Assembly (NCBI GenBank): GCA_030753015.1
Contig: JASMDC010000001.1
Coordinates: forward strand, 124,001-188,000
Origin: Candidatus Undinarchaeales archaeon
GTDB lineage: Archaea; SpSt-1190; JASMDC01
DNA: 64,000 nt
Direction of reading: 5' to 3'
Shown: in pieces, positions 8,832-16,378 of the stretch
How positions within the stretch are numbered: position 1 is the stretch's first letter
How the letters are laid out: every line of letters begins with the position of its first letter
The notes under the pieces: model-generated
Database searches by the model: none
Seen by the model: only the letters and a program-made list of their open reading frames with translations
What the model was told of the DNA's origin: nothing
Translations under genes and position numbers: made by a program

Positions 8832-9028
8832 AAAGCGATAACTTATGATTGAAAGCGATACTAAGAATAAGGGAATTAACTGCAGGTGCTGCAGGTGCTG
8901 GGGGCTGGACCAGCAGGTCAGATGGATTGGATTCGTTCGAACCAGCGATACCTTATGACCGTAGTTCCCACTTGCTATCGGGTGATCGGAAGCCCGATAA
9001 GAAGCGATAAGGTATAGTCTAAAGCGAT
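8832..9028. repeat. AGCGATA repeats and inverted repeat
   Basis: AAAGCGATA occurs at 8832 and 8852, AGCGATA at 8944, AAGCGATA at 9002, and AAAGCGAT at 9021. Two copies extend to AGCGATAnCTTATGA (8834 and 8944). An inverted repeat TATCGGG / CCCGATA lies at 8976-8982 and 8993-8999 and may be the endonuclease V terminator or an operator. Together they look like binding sites for a regulator. Confidence 0.6.
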
Positions 9029-9627
9029 TTCTTTTTGAGCGTACAGACACGATGGGCTTCAGCTAATGGAAGCGGGAGACGTGTGCCTGTGAACAGCGGG
9101 AGTGTCATTTCCAGTGAACGTTTCAGGTCCATCAGGTGCCCGAGCGCAACGAACACGGGGCGTGATCCCTTGCGCGAGGCAACGGCATTCCCTACGATGC
9201 GGTCTTTGTAGTGGATGGGCCAGGGGCCTTCTTTTCCATCGGTGGAAAAACGGCCACAGAGGAGCCTACGAGTGACTCCGATGGTGGGTATGTCCTCCTT
9301 TACGCCTACATGGGAAGCGAGGCCGACCCCTTGGAAATGGTTGATGCCGCACCCATTGACGAGCAGCACGTCAGGTCGCGTATCGAGCTCACGTAGACTG
9401 GCAGCAATCCCTGGCGCCTCTCTATATGAGAGCAGCCCCGGGACATAGGGGAACGAGATTGGTACTGTGGCCGTTACCGTTTCCACGGTTTCCAAGCTTC
9501 TGTCCACTACGACTATCGCCGAGACCATCGACTCATCGGTGAAGGACTGGTCAACGCCACCGATTCGCTGTACGGGCCGCCCGTCCCAACGATAGTGATA
9601 CCTGTTGTGATATCCGTTCCTGCTCAT
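9019..9627 (-). CDS. nfi: endonuclease V homologue, catalytic Asp replaced by Asn
   Basis: The fold signature is clear: IGGVDQSF, VPGLLSYREAPG, and the block GCGINHFQGVGLASHVG followed by IPTIGVTRRLLCG. Endonuclease V cleaves DNA or RNA beside deaminated adenine. Of the usual acidic triad, the Asp in GVD and the Glu in YRE are present. The third site, normally Asp in VDGHG, is Asn here (VNGCG), and the following His is Cys. The expected N-terminal helix lies in another frame (NEQERISQQ, about 9600-9640). The gene may therefore be frameshifted as well as catalytically altered. Confidence 0.8.
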   Translation of the reverse strand: MSRNGYHNRYHYRWDGRPVQRIGGVDQSFTDESMVSAIVVVDRSLETVETVTATVPISFPYVPGLLSYREAPGIAASLRELDTRPDVLLVNGCGINHFQGVGLASHVGVKEDIPTIGVTRRLLCGRFSTDGKEGPWPIHYKDRIVGNAVASRKGSRPVFVALGHLMDLKRSLEMTLPLFTGTRLPLPLAEAHRVCTLKKKSL

Positions 9628-9937
9628 TGAGCAGTTCTGTCACTGAGAACGCGGGCTCCGATAGACCGTTCCGCTCCGTTCCAGCATTATTGAGTGCTAC
9701 ATGACCCATGTACGCGCAGAAGAAAGCGCGGCGGATAGCATCGTTCTGTGGTGCTAGACGAACGCCTAGATCAGAGGGGCGATCGACACCAAGCAGTTCC
9801 TGTACCTGATTTGGATCACATATTATTGTACGTGACCTGCTGGTTGACTCCAGCAGCACGTCGGTCAGGTCTTGCTCGCAGCATATGATGGTGGGGCCCT
9901 CATGCAACAGTGCGGCCACTTCATCTCTTGGGGACAT
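9551..9937 (-). CDS. unknown N-terminal region, apparently frameshifted off endonuclease V
   Basis: This frame fills the space between DtdA and nfi and overlaps nfi by 77 bp. Its last plausible segment (VTELLNEQERISQQ) looks like the leading helix of endonuclease V. A one-base shift near 9600 would join it directly to the nfi frame just before RWDGRPVQRIGG. The upstream 90 residues contain a Cys-rich strand (PTIICCEQD) and a DPNQVQELLGVDRPSDLG stretch that I do not recognise. The ATG at 9937 follows the DtdA stop by about 50 bp; a GTG at 10024 is also possible. It could be a separate small gene or the lost 5' half of a fused endonuclease V. Confidence 0.45.
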   Translation of the reverse strand: MSPRDEVAALLHEGPTIICCEQDLTDVLLESTSRSRTIICDPNQVQELLGVDRPSDLGVRLAPQNDAIRRAFFCAYMGHVALNNAGTERNGLSEPAFSVTELLNEQERISQQVSLSLGRAARTANRWR

Positions 9938-9989
9938 GCCTGTCCGATATGATTTGCATCCTGTGAACAGGCACCAAGAGATCCTGTCA

Positions 9990-10850
9990 TCAGTACTTAG
10001 GGAGATGCCCAGGCTCGTTAGCACTACGCGCTGCCTCCCGTGCCTTGATGAATCCCAGGCCAAGGCCGTCGATGGCCTCGAGCACGGCACCTCTGACGGA
10101 GCTCGTAAGACCTTTCCAATCGATGATGGCCAGCTCAGTAGGGCCGTTACGCTCCCTCGCGGTCCGCACCATGCGGGTGATATCGACAGTATCCGTGACG
10201 TATTTCGGCATGATGTGGCCTACGGCGTAATGGGTGGAGAGCATGATGTCCGTGAACCGAGGGGGATAATGGCCACCTCCGAAACCGACACAGGGAACCC
10301 AACTATCGGGGGGTTTGAACGCCACGGTGTCGAGGATTGCCCGGGCGATCACGTCAACCGCTAACGGATCGGACCATTGCTCGGGGCCGCTGCCGATCTC
10401 TACGAACACAACTGGGCTGTCCATGGCGGTGGGCCCGTGGTGGGTGACCTCGAGGGTGACCTCGTACTTGATACCGGTCGCGTCCCGCCTAGCCTTCAAT
10501 GCCTGGAGCGCGGCCTTGATGAGGCGCGGTTCGGCGACCGAGAGCTCTTCGGGACTCCCGCCGTAGCGGACTTCGGACGTCCAGTTACCTGGTGAGTGGG
10601 TGGTGAGAGACGGGGTGCCGGATATCGCCTTGTGCTTGGATGCAAAGATCCAGCTGTCGACGGTGAAGTGCTCGTCCAGATGGTCAGCATGGAGGAGTTC
10701 GCGCTCGGTCCTGACGAGGGTGATGCCCTCCCCTCTGTGGACCGGATGCCCCTCGAACGTGTCCGTCCGCTCGAAGTCCACCAGTTCAAGGATGCGATCG
10801 TGGATGTTCGTCCCCGCAGTATCGTGGACGGAGGAGACGATGCCGATCAT
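9990..10850 (-). CDS. dtdA: D-aminoacyl-tRNA deacylase, archaeal type
   Basis: The 286-residue length and motifs match archaeal DtdA, a zinc-dependent enzyme that removes D-amino acids from mischarged tRNA. Visible motifs are the EVTHHGPT block near residue 160, FVEIGSGPEQW, GFGGGHYPPRF and the STHYAVGHIMPKY strand. A candidate TATA (CTTATACG on the minus strand, about 10871-10878) lies about 25 nt before the ATG at 10850. The family assignment is strong. Confidence 0.93.
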   Translation of the reverse strand: MIGIVSSVHDTAGTNIHDRILELVDFERTDTFEGHPVHRGEGITLVRTERELLHADHLDEHFTVDSWIFASKHKAISGTPSLTTHSPGNWTSEVRYGGSPEELSVAEPRLIKAALQALKARRDATGIKYEVTLEVTHHGPTAMDSPVVFVEIGSGPEQWSDPLAVDVIARAILDTVAFKPPDSWVPCVGFGGGHYPPRFTDIMLSTHYAVGHIMPKYVTDTVDITRMVRTARERNGPTELAIIDWKGLTSSVRGAVLEAIDGLGLGFIKAREAARSANEPGHLPKY

Positions 10851-10914
10851 GGTCGCAGCACCTTCACCAACGTATAAGTAGGTTTCGAACGGTCCTCGGC
10901 TGGACGATGGGCGG

Positions 10915-11171
10915 GTGACGGGATTTGCCCGTCACACTATTGTGCTGGCGTGTATTTGCACCGAGAAATATGGATTGTATGGTGAGATGGTGGCCGCACG
11001 GCCACCGTTTATAAAGTGACGGGGATACCCCGACGGATGGGCCGTGGAACTTCCAGGGATATTCCCTCCAGGGATCTACTATTGGGGTGACGACGGAGAT
11101 CCTCCGTCATTTATAATGCCAGGGCCCCTTTTATAAAGCCGCGAAATCTCCGCGATGGGTGGATTTCCACC
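10915..11171. repeat. cluster of short perfect palindromes with TATA-like spacers
   Basis: Five perfect or near-perfect hairpins are packed into 257 bp: GTGACGGG/CCCGTCAC (10915-10935), GGTGGCCG/CGGCCACC (10989-11006), CGGGG/CCCCG (11020-11032), GACGGAG/CTCCGTC (11092-11108) and GGTGGA/TCCACC (11158-11171). A smaller AGGGA/TCCCT lies at 11055-11067. TTTATAA-like motifs follow at about 11008, 11110 and 11131. The whole 10851-11338 interval has no gene. It may combine terminators and promoters or be a structured non-coding element. Confidence 0.7.
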
Positions 11172-11230
11172 ATGGAACCTAGGGTACACGGGAAAAATCC
11201 GCTCGACAGGCGCGACCGCCGTCAGGGGCC

Positions 11231-11246
11231 AGATTCTTAATGGTTT
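11231..11246 (+). promoter_or_regulatory. conserved promoter-like motif, copy 1
   Basis: AGATTCTTAATGGTTT precedes the first membrane glycosyltransferase. Near-identical motifs stand at 13161-13176 and 14925-14940 before the next two genes. This suggests a shared promoter duplicated with the genes. Confidence 0.45.
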
Positions 11247-11338
11247 GGTGTCACCTGAACGTCGCTCGATGCTCCCTCCCACACGGAGTGGGTGGGGATC
11301 TGAGTGTACGGGAGCACGCTCCACAGACGGGATGACTG

Positions 11339-13162
11339 ATGGCGGGAAGCATGAATGCAGGGCATTTCTGGCGCTGGCTGGCTATCATCGTTCTGGCGGG
11401 AGCGCTCGTACGATTCCCTGCTCTAGGGACCGTACCTCCCGGTATGCATATCGACGAGAACTCAAGTGGGTACGATGCATACTCGATCCTACTCACGGGG
11501 CGCGACCAGTACGGAGTGAGCTACCCGGTATTCTTCGAGGCCCTGGGCAATTGGAGCAGTGGCATCCATATCTACCTGTCTGTCCCTGTGACAATGCTCT
11601 TCGGCTTCGGAAAGACGCAGACGCGCCTCCCATATCCATTCTTCGGTATCGCGTCCATCATTATGGCAGGCTGTCTCGGGCAGGTGCTTTACGGCTCTAG
11701 GGAAGGATTGCTCGCAGCAGCGCTGGTTGCTATCTCGCCATGGGACATCCTGGCCAGCCGAACGGCCGATGCCCAATCCATCCTTCTCACCGTGCTGATT
11801 CCGCTGGGACTGTGCCTGCTGATCTCGGGTGCGCGTGGCCGCCCCGGTCGGTTAAAGGCGGGCCTCGTGATCATGGCGCTATCCCTGTACGGCTACGGTA
11901 CGGCCCGGTTCTTTGTGCCCTTGCTCGTCATCGGTTTCCTCGCAATCTATCGCCACCAGCTCCAGCGGAACCGTCGGGCGCTTGCCTTGGGCCTGGTGTG
12001 CTCAACGATCGTGGCGCTTCCGGTCTACACGGTATTCCTGCCGTATACGGCCAATCGCTTCCTCCAAGTGAATCAAATCGGTGCTCCCGTGGAAGGGGGA
12101 CTTGGGGTCGGGCCGGAGATGGTTGATGTCGAAACCCTCTCCGCCTTGCGGAATGTGAGCACGGGTGACGGTCCCTATGCTACCGAGCGCGACTTCATGA
12201 TGTCCTTCACGATTTGTGATTCCATCGACGACGATCTCCGGGACATGTGCCTGGGGAAGCTGAAGGACCCGGGCGAGTCACAATGGACGCCGACAGCACT
12301 GGAACGTGCACTCGGCAAGTGGACATGGCCGCTGGGCTTTCCGCTCATGGTTGTGGGCAACTACCTTACATCCCTGTCCCCGGATTTCCTGTTCATTAAC
12401 GGCGACCCGAACCCACGCCACTCGCCTCGGGGTGTCGGCCAGCTGCACGTTTTCGAGGCGCCCCTGCTCGCGGTGGGACTGGCGGCGCTGGCGTCCGGGC
12501 GCAAGCGGCGCGACAAGCTCCTCCTGCTCTGGCTCGTCCTCGGCCCCCTGCCGGCCGCCTTCACGGGCGAAGGGGGTGATCATGCCTTCCGGCTCATCGT
12601 GTGGCTCCCTGCCCTCCACCTAACGTCGGCCCGCGGCGCTGCCGTGCTCCTCTCTCGGAGGTTCCCCGAGCGCCATCCAATCCTTTCCTCGCTGATGGCC
12701 GTGGTGGCCCTGCTGGGGATAGCGGTTTTCCTGGATGTGTACTTCGTGCGATATCCGGCGGACCCTTACGCTTTGTACCGCTGGGATCGTGATGTAGGGG
12801 CCCTTCGGATTGCGGCCGATGTGGTCGGCCCCGATGGTGTGGTCCACGTCCCGGATAACACGATGCACGCAGCCGAGCTATATCAGGCCTATATGTACAA
12901 CCTCGCGCCCCACATCGACACGCCGCCGTTCGATATCCTCAAGGGGCCGCTGAGTTGCACATTCAAGAACGCCGGGCCAGAACAGCTCAGGGACGACGTG
13001 TTCATCCTGGCGCCTATGCTCCCCTGGAGGGTTCCGCCCGACTGCGATCCTACCGCCCACGGGCTCGTTGAGGTAGGCCGGGTCTCCTACTTCTCGGGTA
13101 GGGTGGCAGGCTATCTGGTGTACCGCCACCGCGACGCCGCTCCGGCCCCTGGTCGCCGGTAG
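11339..13162 (+). CDS. ArnT/PMT-like integral membrane glycosyltransferase
   Basis: This 607-residue protein has about ten hydrophobic segments. An early periplasm-side motif (MHIDENSSGYDAYS) contains the Asp-Glu pair typical of GT-C enzymes that use lipid-linked sugars. The segment FLFINGDPNPRHSPRGVGQLH is shared with the next gene and probably lines the active site. The C-terminal region (about 490-590) is a soluble domain. It is a tandem paralogue of the gene at 13248. The likely role is transfer of a sugar from polyprenyl phosphate to a surface lipid or protein; substrates are unknown. Confidence 0.82.
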   Translation: MAGSMNAGHFWRWLAIIVLAGALVRFPALGTVPPGMHIDENSSGYDAYSILLTGRDQYGVSYPVFFEALGNWSSGIHIYLSVPVTMLFGFGKTQTRLPYPFFGIASIIMAGCLGQVLYGSREGLLAAALVAISPWDILASRTADAQSILLTVLIPLGLCLLISGARGRPGRLKAGLVIMALSLYGYGTARFFVPLLVIGFLAIYRHQLQRNRRALALGLVCSTIVALPVYTVFLPYTANRFLQVNQIGAPVEGGLGVGPEMVDVETLSALRNVSTGDGPYATERDFMMSFTICDSIDDDLRDMCLGKLKDPGESQWTPTALERALGKWTWPLGFPLMVVGNYLTSLSPDFLFINGDPNPRHSPRGVGQLHVFEAPLLAVGLAALASGRKRRDKLLLLWLVLGPLPAAFTGEGGDHAFRLIVWLPALHLTSARGAAVLLSRRFPERHPILSSLMAVVALLGIAVFLDVYFVRYPADPYALYRWDRDVGALRIAADVVGPDGVVHVPDNTMHAAELYQAYMYNLAPHIDTPPFDILKGPLSCTFKNAGPEQLRDDVFILAPMLPWRVPPDCDPTAHGLVEVGRVSYFSGRVAGYLVYRHRDAAPAPGRR

Positions 13163-13176
13163 ATTCATTAAGGTTA
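13161..13176 (+). promoter_or_regulatory. conserved promoter-like motif, copy 2
   Basis: AGATTCATTAAGGTTA begins at the end of the preceding gene's stop codon and lies about 75 nt before the next start. It matches the motif before 14958, where it is at ideal TATA spacing. Confidence 0.45.
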
Positions 13177-13247
13177 GGTGCAATTGCCGCTCCGCGACAC
13201 GTACCTCTCGGGCCTTCCCCGGTTGATGGTGACGAGCGCACAATGGG

Positions 13248-14900
13248 ATGACCATGACCACGGACATGGGGCAAAGGACGTTCTGGCGCTGGCTGGGCGC
13301 TATCGTCATAGCGGGCGCCCTCCTTAGGCTCCCGCTGTTGGGCAGTGTCCCTCCCCCTATGTACATCGATGAATATTCAAATGGGTATGACGCCTACTCG
13401 ATCCTCCTGACCGGTAATGATCAGCACGGAGTCCGATACCCTCTGTTCTTTAGAGCGCTGGACGACTACCGGACACCGCTCCACATATACATGTCAGTAC
13501 CGGTCACCATGGTCTTCGGATTCGGTGAGATGCAGACTCGGCTCCCCTACGCTCTCTGCGGGATCCTTGCGATTCTGGCCGCGGGGTGTATAGGGCAGAC
13601 CCTCTTAGGACCTCGTGAGGGTCTGTTCACTGCTGCGCTCACCGCGCTATCGCCGTGGGACGTGCAGTTCGGTCGCATGGCTCTCACCCATCCAATACCG
13701 CTCACGGCGCTCATACCTCTGGGGCTGTGCTTATTGATATCGGGAGTACGCGGGCGTCCGCGAAGGCTCGTAGCGGGCTTCGTGGTCATGGCCCTTTCGC
13801 TCTACTCCTACCCTACAGCTGCCCTCTTCGTCCCTCTCCTTCTTCTGGGATTTGGGATTATTGCCCGCCACTCGCTCCTGCGGGACCGGCGTCATCTGGG
13901 GATCGGTATCGCTGTGTTCGTGGTACTTGCGCTCCCAATCTATTCTCCATGGATGCTTCCGCAGACGACCGCTCGTTTCTCACAGGTGAGCATCCATAAT
14001 GTCGACGCACCCGTGCTGATGGCCGAACGGCTCGGGAGTGCGCTCGGTGAGTGGGCCCGTCCGCTCGGGCTTCCTCTGGCGATCGCTTCTAACTATATTT
14101 CTTCCTTCTCACCAAGGTTCCTGTTCGTCAATGGGGACCCGAACTTGTGGCACTCGCCCCGCGGGATTGGTCAGCTCCATATCGTTGAGGCGCCCTTTAT
14201 CCTCGCCGGACTGATTTCGCTGATAAATGGACGGCGCCGACGCGACCGTCTTCTTCTGCTCTGGCTTTTTATCGGCCCCTTGCCTGCTGCGTTCACGCAG
14301 TGGGGGGGCTATCATGCGGGGCGGCTACTCGTGTGGCTCCCTGCCCTTCATCTAACCGCAGCACGTGGGATCACATCGCTCCTTCACAGGATCGATGGGA
14401 AGCGGTATCCGCTCTTCATACCTATCATCGCATTGGCCTCCCTTATCAGTATGGTCGTGTTCCTGGACACGTATTTCGTCCGATACCCCGAGGACGTGCT
14501 CGCACAGTATCGATATCGGGTGGGCCAGGGCACAGCTCTCCGCATTGCGGGAGATGTTGTAGGCCCTGATGGAAAAGTGCATGTGCCACCTTTCACGATG
14601 ATAGGATCGAATATCGTCCAGGCATATGAGTACGACATTGCTCCGCATCTCGAGGCCCCTCCATTCCTTATCGTAACATCGCCGAACGAGTGCACCTTCC
14701 TCGATGCATCATCGGATGAGCTTGCGAGTGATGTGTTCATAATCGCACCTATGCAACCGTTCCTTGATCCTGAGCTACCCTTTCGACTTCCACCGGACTG
14801 CGAACCCAAAGCGCATGGATTCGTCGAGGTCGGACGGGTCCGGTATTCGAACGACGTGCCCAGTCACTTCATCTTCAAAGCGTCTGGACCTGAGAAATGA
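13248..14900 (+). CDS. ArnT/PMT-like integral membrane glycosyltransferase, tandem paralogue
   Basis: This 550-residue protein is collinear with the upstream gene through most of its length. It shares the YIDEYSNGYDAYSILLTG motif, the FVNGDPN..HSPRGIGQLH block and the C-terminal PPDCEPKAHGFVEVGRV ending. It lacks about 60 residues present in the first copy around residues 240-300. The divergence is enough to suggest different specificity. Alternative starts lie at 13254 (second Met) and 13266. Multi-pass membrane location is predicted from hydrophobicity. Confidence 0.82.
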   Translation: MTMTTDMGQRTFWRWLGAIVIAGALLRLPLLGSVPPPMYIDEYSNGYDAYSILLTGNDQHGVRYPLFFRALDDYRTPLHIYMSVPVTMVFGFGEMQTRLPYALCGILAILAAGCIGQTLLGPREGLFTAALTALSPWDVQFGRMALTHPIPLTALIPLGLCLLISGVRGRPRRLVAGFVVMALSLYSYPTAALFVPLLLLGFGIIARHSLLRDRRHLGIGIAVFVVLALPIYSPWMLPQTTARFSQVSIHNVDAPVLMAERLGSALGEWARPLGLPLAIASNYISSFSPRFLFVNGDPNLWHSPRGIGQLHIVEAPFILAGLISLINGRRRRDRLLLLWLFIGPLPAAFTQWGGYHAGRLLVWLPALHLTAARGITSLLHRIDGKRYPLFIPIIALASLISMVVFLDTYFVRYPEDVLAQYRYRVGQGTALRIAGDVVGPDGKVHVPPFTMIGSNIVQAYEYDIAPHLEAPPFLIVTSPNECTFLDASSDELASDVFIIAPMQPFLDPELPFRLPPDCEPKAHGFVEVGRVRYSNDVPSHFIFKASGPEK

Positions 14901-14924
14901 GTGCAGCACGGTTCGCTTGACGGT

Positions 14925-14940
14925 AGATTCATTAATGTTT
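14925..14940 (+). promoter_or_regulatory. conserved promoter-like motif, copy 3
   Basis: AGATTCATTAATGTTT is centred about 24 nt before the ATG at 14958 and so could work as a TATA element for a leaderless message. Confidence 0.5.
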
Positions 14941-14957
14941 GGAGCGTGCCGTGTCGT

Positions 14958-15551
14958 ATGCACGAGCTGGTGAGGGAAGGTGCACGCAAGGTCGTCCATC
15001 TCGCATCCCTCTCTATCCCAGTCGTGTACATCACGTATGGGCGTGAGACTACTCTGGCCTTCTTGGTCTACTGTCTTGTCGGATTCCTCGTAGCCGAGTT
15101 CGTGCGTATCGAGCTTGGTGTCCGAATACCCTTCTTCCACATAATCGCACGGGAGAAGGAGGCGGAATGCGTTGGCGCAGAGGTCTACTTCACACTCGGA
15201 GCGCTGGTGGCCGTGGCTGCCTATACAAAGGCCGTCGCCTGCGCTGTAATCCTCATGGCTAGCTTGGGTGACATGGCAGCATCCTTGGTGGGCCAAGCCA
15301 TTCGTGGCCCTCGCCTTTATGGGGATAAAACTGTTGCAGGGGCGAGTGGTGAACTGGTGATGGATCTTCTAGCTGTGACCGTCCTTGGAGCTGTTGTCCC
15401 CGAAGTTGCTCTCCCTGCTGCGGTCGTGTTTGCCATGGCAATCACTGCGACTATAGTCGAGACTCTCGTGGAGCGCATAAATGATAATCTTGCGGTCCCT
15501 GTTATTGCGGGGCTCATCGGGAACCTGGTGCTCGGTGTGCCATTGGGTTGA
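14958..15551 (+). CDS. dolichol kinase / phosphatidate cytidylyltransferase-like membrane protein
   Basis: About 197 residues with six or so hydrophobic segments. The N-terminal MHELVREGARKVVHLAS and the later GDMAASLVGQ and YGDKTVAGASGE are the family's hallmark, the last corresponding to the CTP/cation-binding KSxEGS-like motif. Members phosphorylate dolichol or phytol with CTP. This fits a role in supplying the lipid phosphate used by the adjacent glycosyltransferases. I start at the internal ATG because the family begins there and the promoter-like motif is 24 nt upstream; the frame is open from 14901. Confidence 0.78.
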   Translation: MHELVREGARKVVHLASLSIPVVYITYGRETTLAFLVYCLVGFLVAEFVRIELGVRIPFFHIIAREKEAECVGAEVYFTLGALVAVAAYTKAVACAVILMASLGDMAASLVGQAIRGPRLYGDKTVAGASGELVMDLLAVTVLGAVVPEVALPAAVVFAMAITATIVETLVERINDNLAVPVIAGLIGNLVLGVPLG

Positions 15552-15600
15552 GTTGGGCGGATTCATTGGGCTGGCAGAATCTCCTCCCGTAAATAGGTCT

Positions 15601-15652
15601 ATAACGCGTAATACGTTCTAAAAAAAGGAGTACACGCGTTATATAGTGGTAA
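15601..15652. repeat. inverted repeat after the dolichol-kinase-like gene
   Basis: ATAACGCGT at the left and ACGCGTTAT at the right enclose an A-rich loop with a run of seven A. It could be a terminator hairpin or an operator. Confidence 0.45.
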
Positions 15653-15692
15653 AAAACAGAGATAAAAAGATTATGACCTAATGAAACATAAA

Positions 15693-15782
15693 GGAACATA
15701 ATAAAACCAGCAGAGGCTCTAAATAGGAATAATCTAAAAACTGAGATTTATGTTCCATTATGTTCCAAGAAAGATATTTATA
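15693..15782 (+). promoter_or_regulatory. TFB-like gene promoter with TATGTTCC operator repeats
   Basis: Two tandem TTATGTTCCA copies at 15748-15757 and 15758-15767 are spaced by exactly one helical turn. A reverse copy, GGAACATAAT, lies at 15693-15702. The tandem pair directly abuts the TATA element (TATTTATA, about 15775-15782), which sits about 30 nt before the ATG at 15809. The layout suggests a regulator acting next to the TFB/BRE site. Confidence 0.6.
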
Positions 15783-15808
15783 GGTACTACGACAGAGTAG
15801 TTATTAGC

Positions 15809-16378
15809 ATGAAAGACATTGACCGCACACGAGAACGGCTGATGAAGTTCCTTGGGAAGCGGCAGATCGAAAAACATACTAACGAAATCCTGGACATCGC
15901 CCAAGATATATCCACGAACAGTAACTATGCATATTATCTGCCGGCTGTCACCTACGTGCTGATGAAGGACAAGTACGGCGTCGCGATATCTGCATCAGAG
16001 CTCAAGAGCGAGGGGCTCGGCCAGGTCAAGGCGAAGTTCATCGTACGTGTCCGTGATAGACTCGGTATAAAACGAAATGAACCGAAAGTGAAGGACGGAC
16101 AAGTAGTCTCGGCCATCGAGAGGATTTGTCGTAAGCTCGACATGGCGAATCAGGTACGACGTTTCGCGATGAAGCTACACGAGAACCTATCACGAAGGAA
16201 CGTCTATAACGTCCATGAATTCTACTGCTACTCCGCCTCTCTCGTCTACGTATCGGCAAAGTACAACGATGCACTGATGACCCAGGAGAGCATTATCAGA
16301 CAGTTGAATATCTCACCACACTTTCTGCGGAAGTACTCGCGCATCATCACGAGCGAGATGGGCAAGTTCAACCTCTAA
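15809..16378 (+). CDS. TFIIB-like protein lacking the zinc ribbon
   Basis: This 189-residue protein is made of two cyclin-like repeats. The second repeat ends in the TFB-style recognition motif (TQESIIRQLNISPHFLRKYSRII), equivalent to the BRE-binding helix-turn-helix of archaeal TFB. The N-terminal zinc ribbon and B-reader that recruit RNA polymerase in normal TFB of about 300 residues are absent. It may act as an alternative, regulatory or competing factor. The gene overlaps the convergent lipoate ligase gene by 11 bp at the stop codons. Confidence 0.72.
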   Translation: MKDIDRTRERLMKFLGKRQIEKHTNEILDIAQDISTNSNYAYYLPAVTYVLMKDKYGVAISASELKSEGLGQVKAKFIVRVRDRLGIKRNEPKVKDGQVVSAIERICRKLDMANQVRRFAMKLHENLSRRNVYNVHEFYCYSASLVYVSAKYNDALMTQESIIRQLNISPHFLRKYSRIITSEMGKFNL

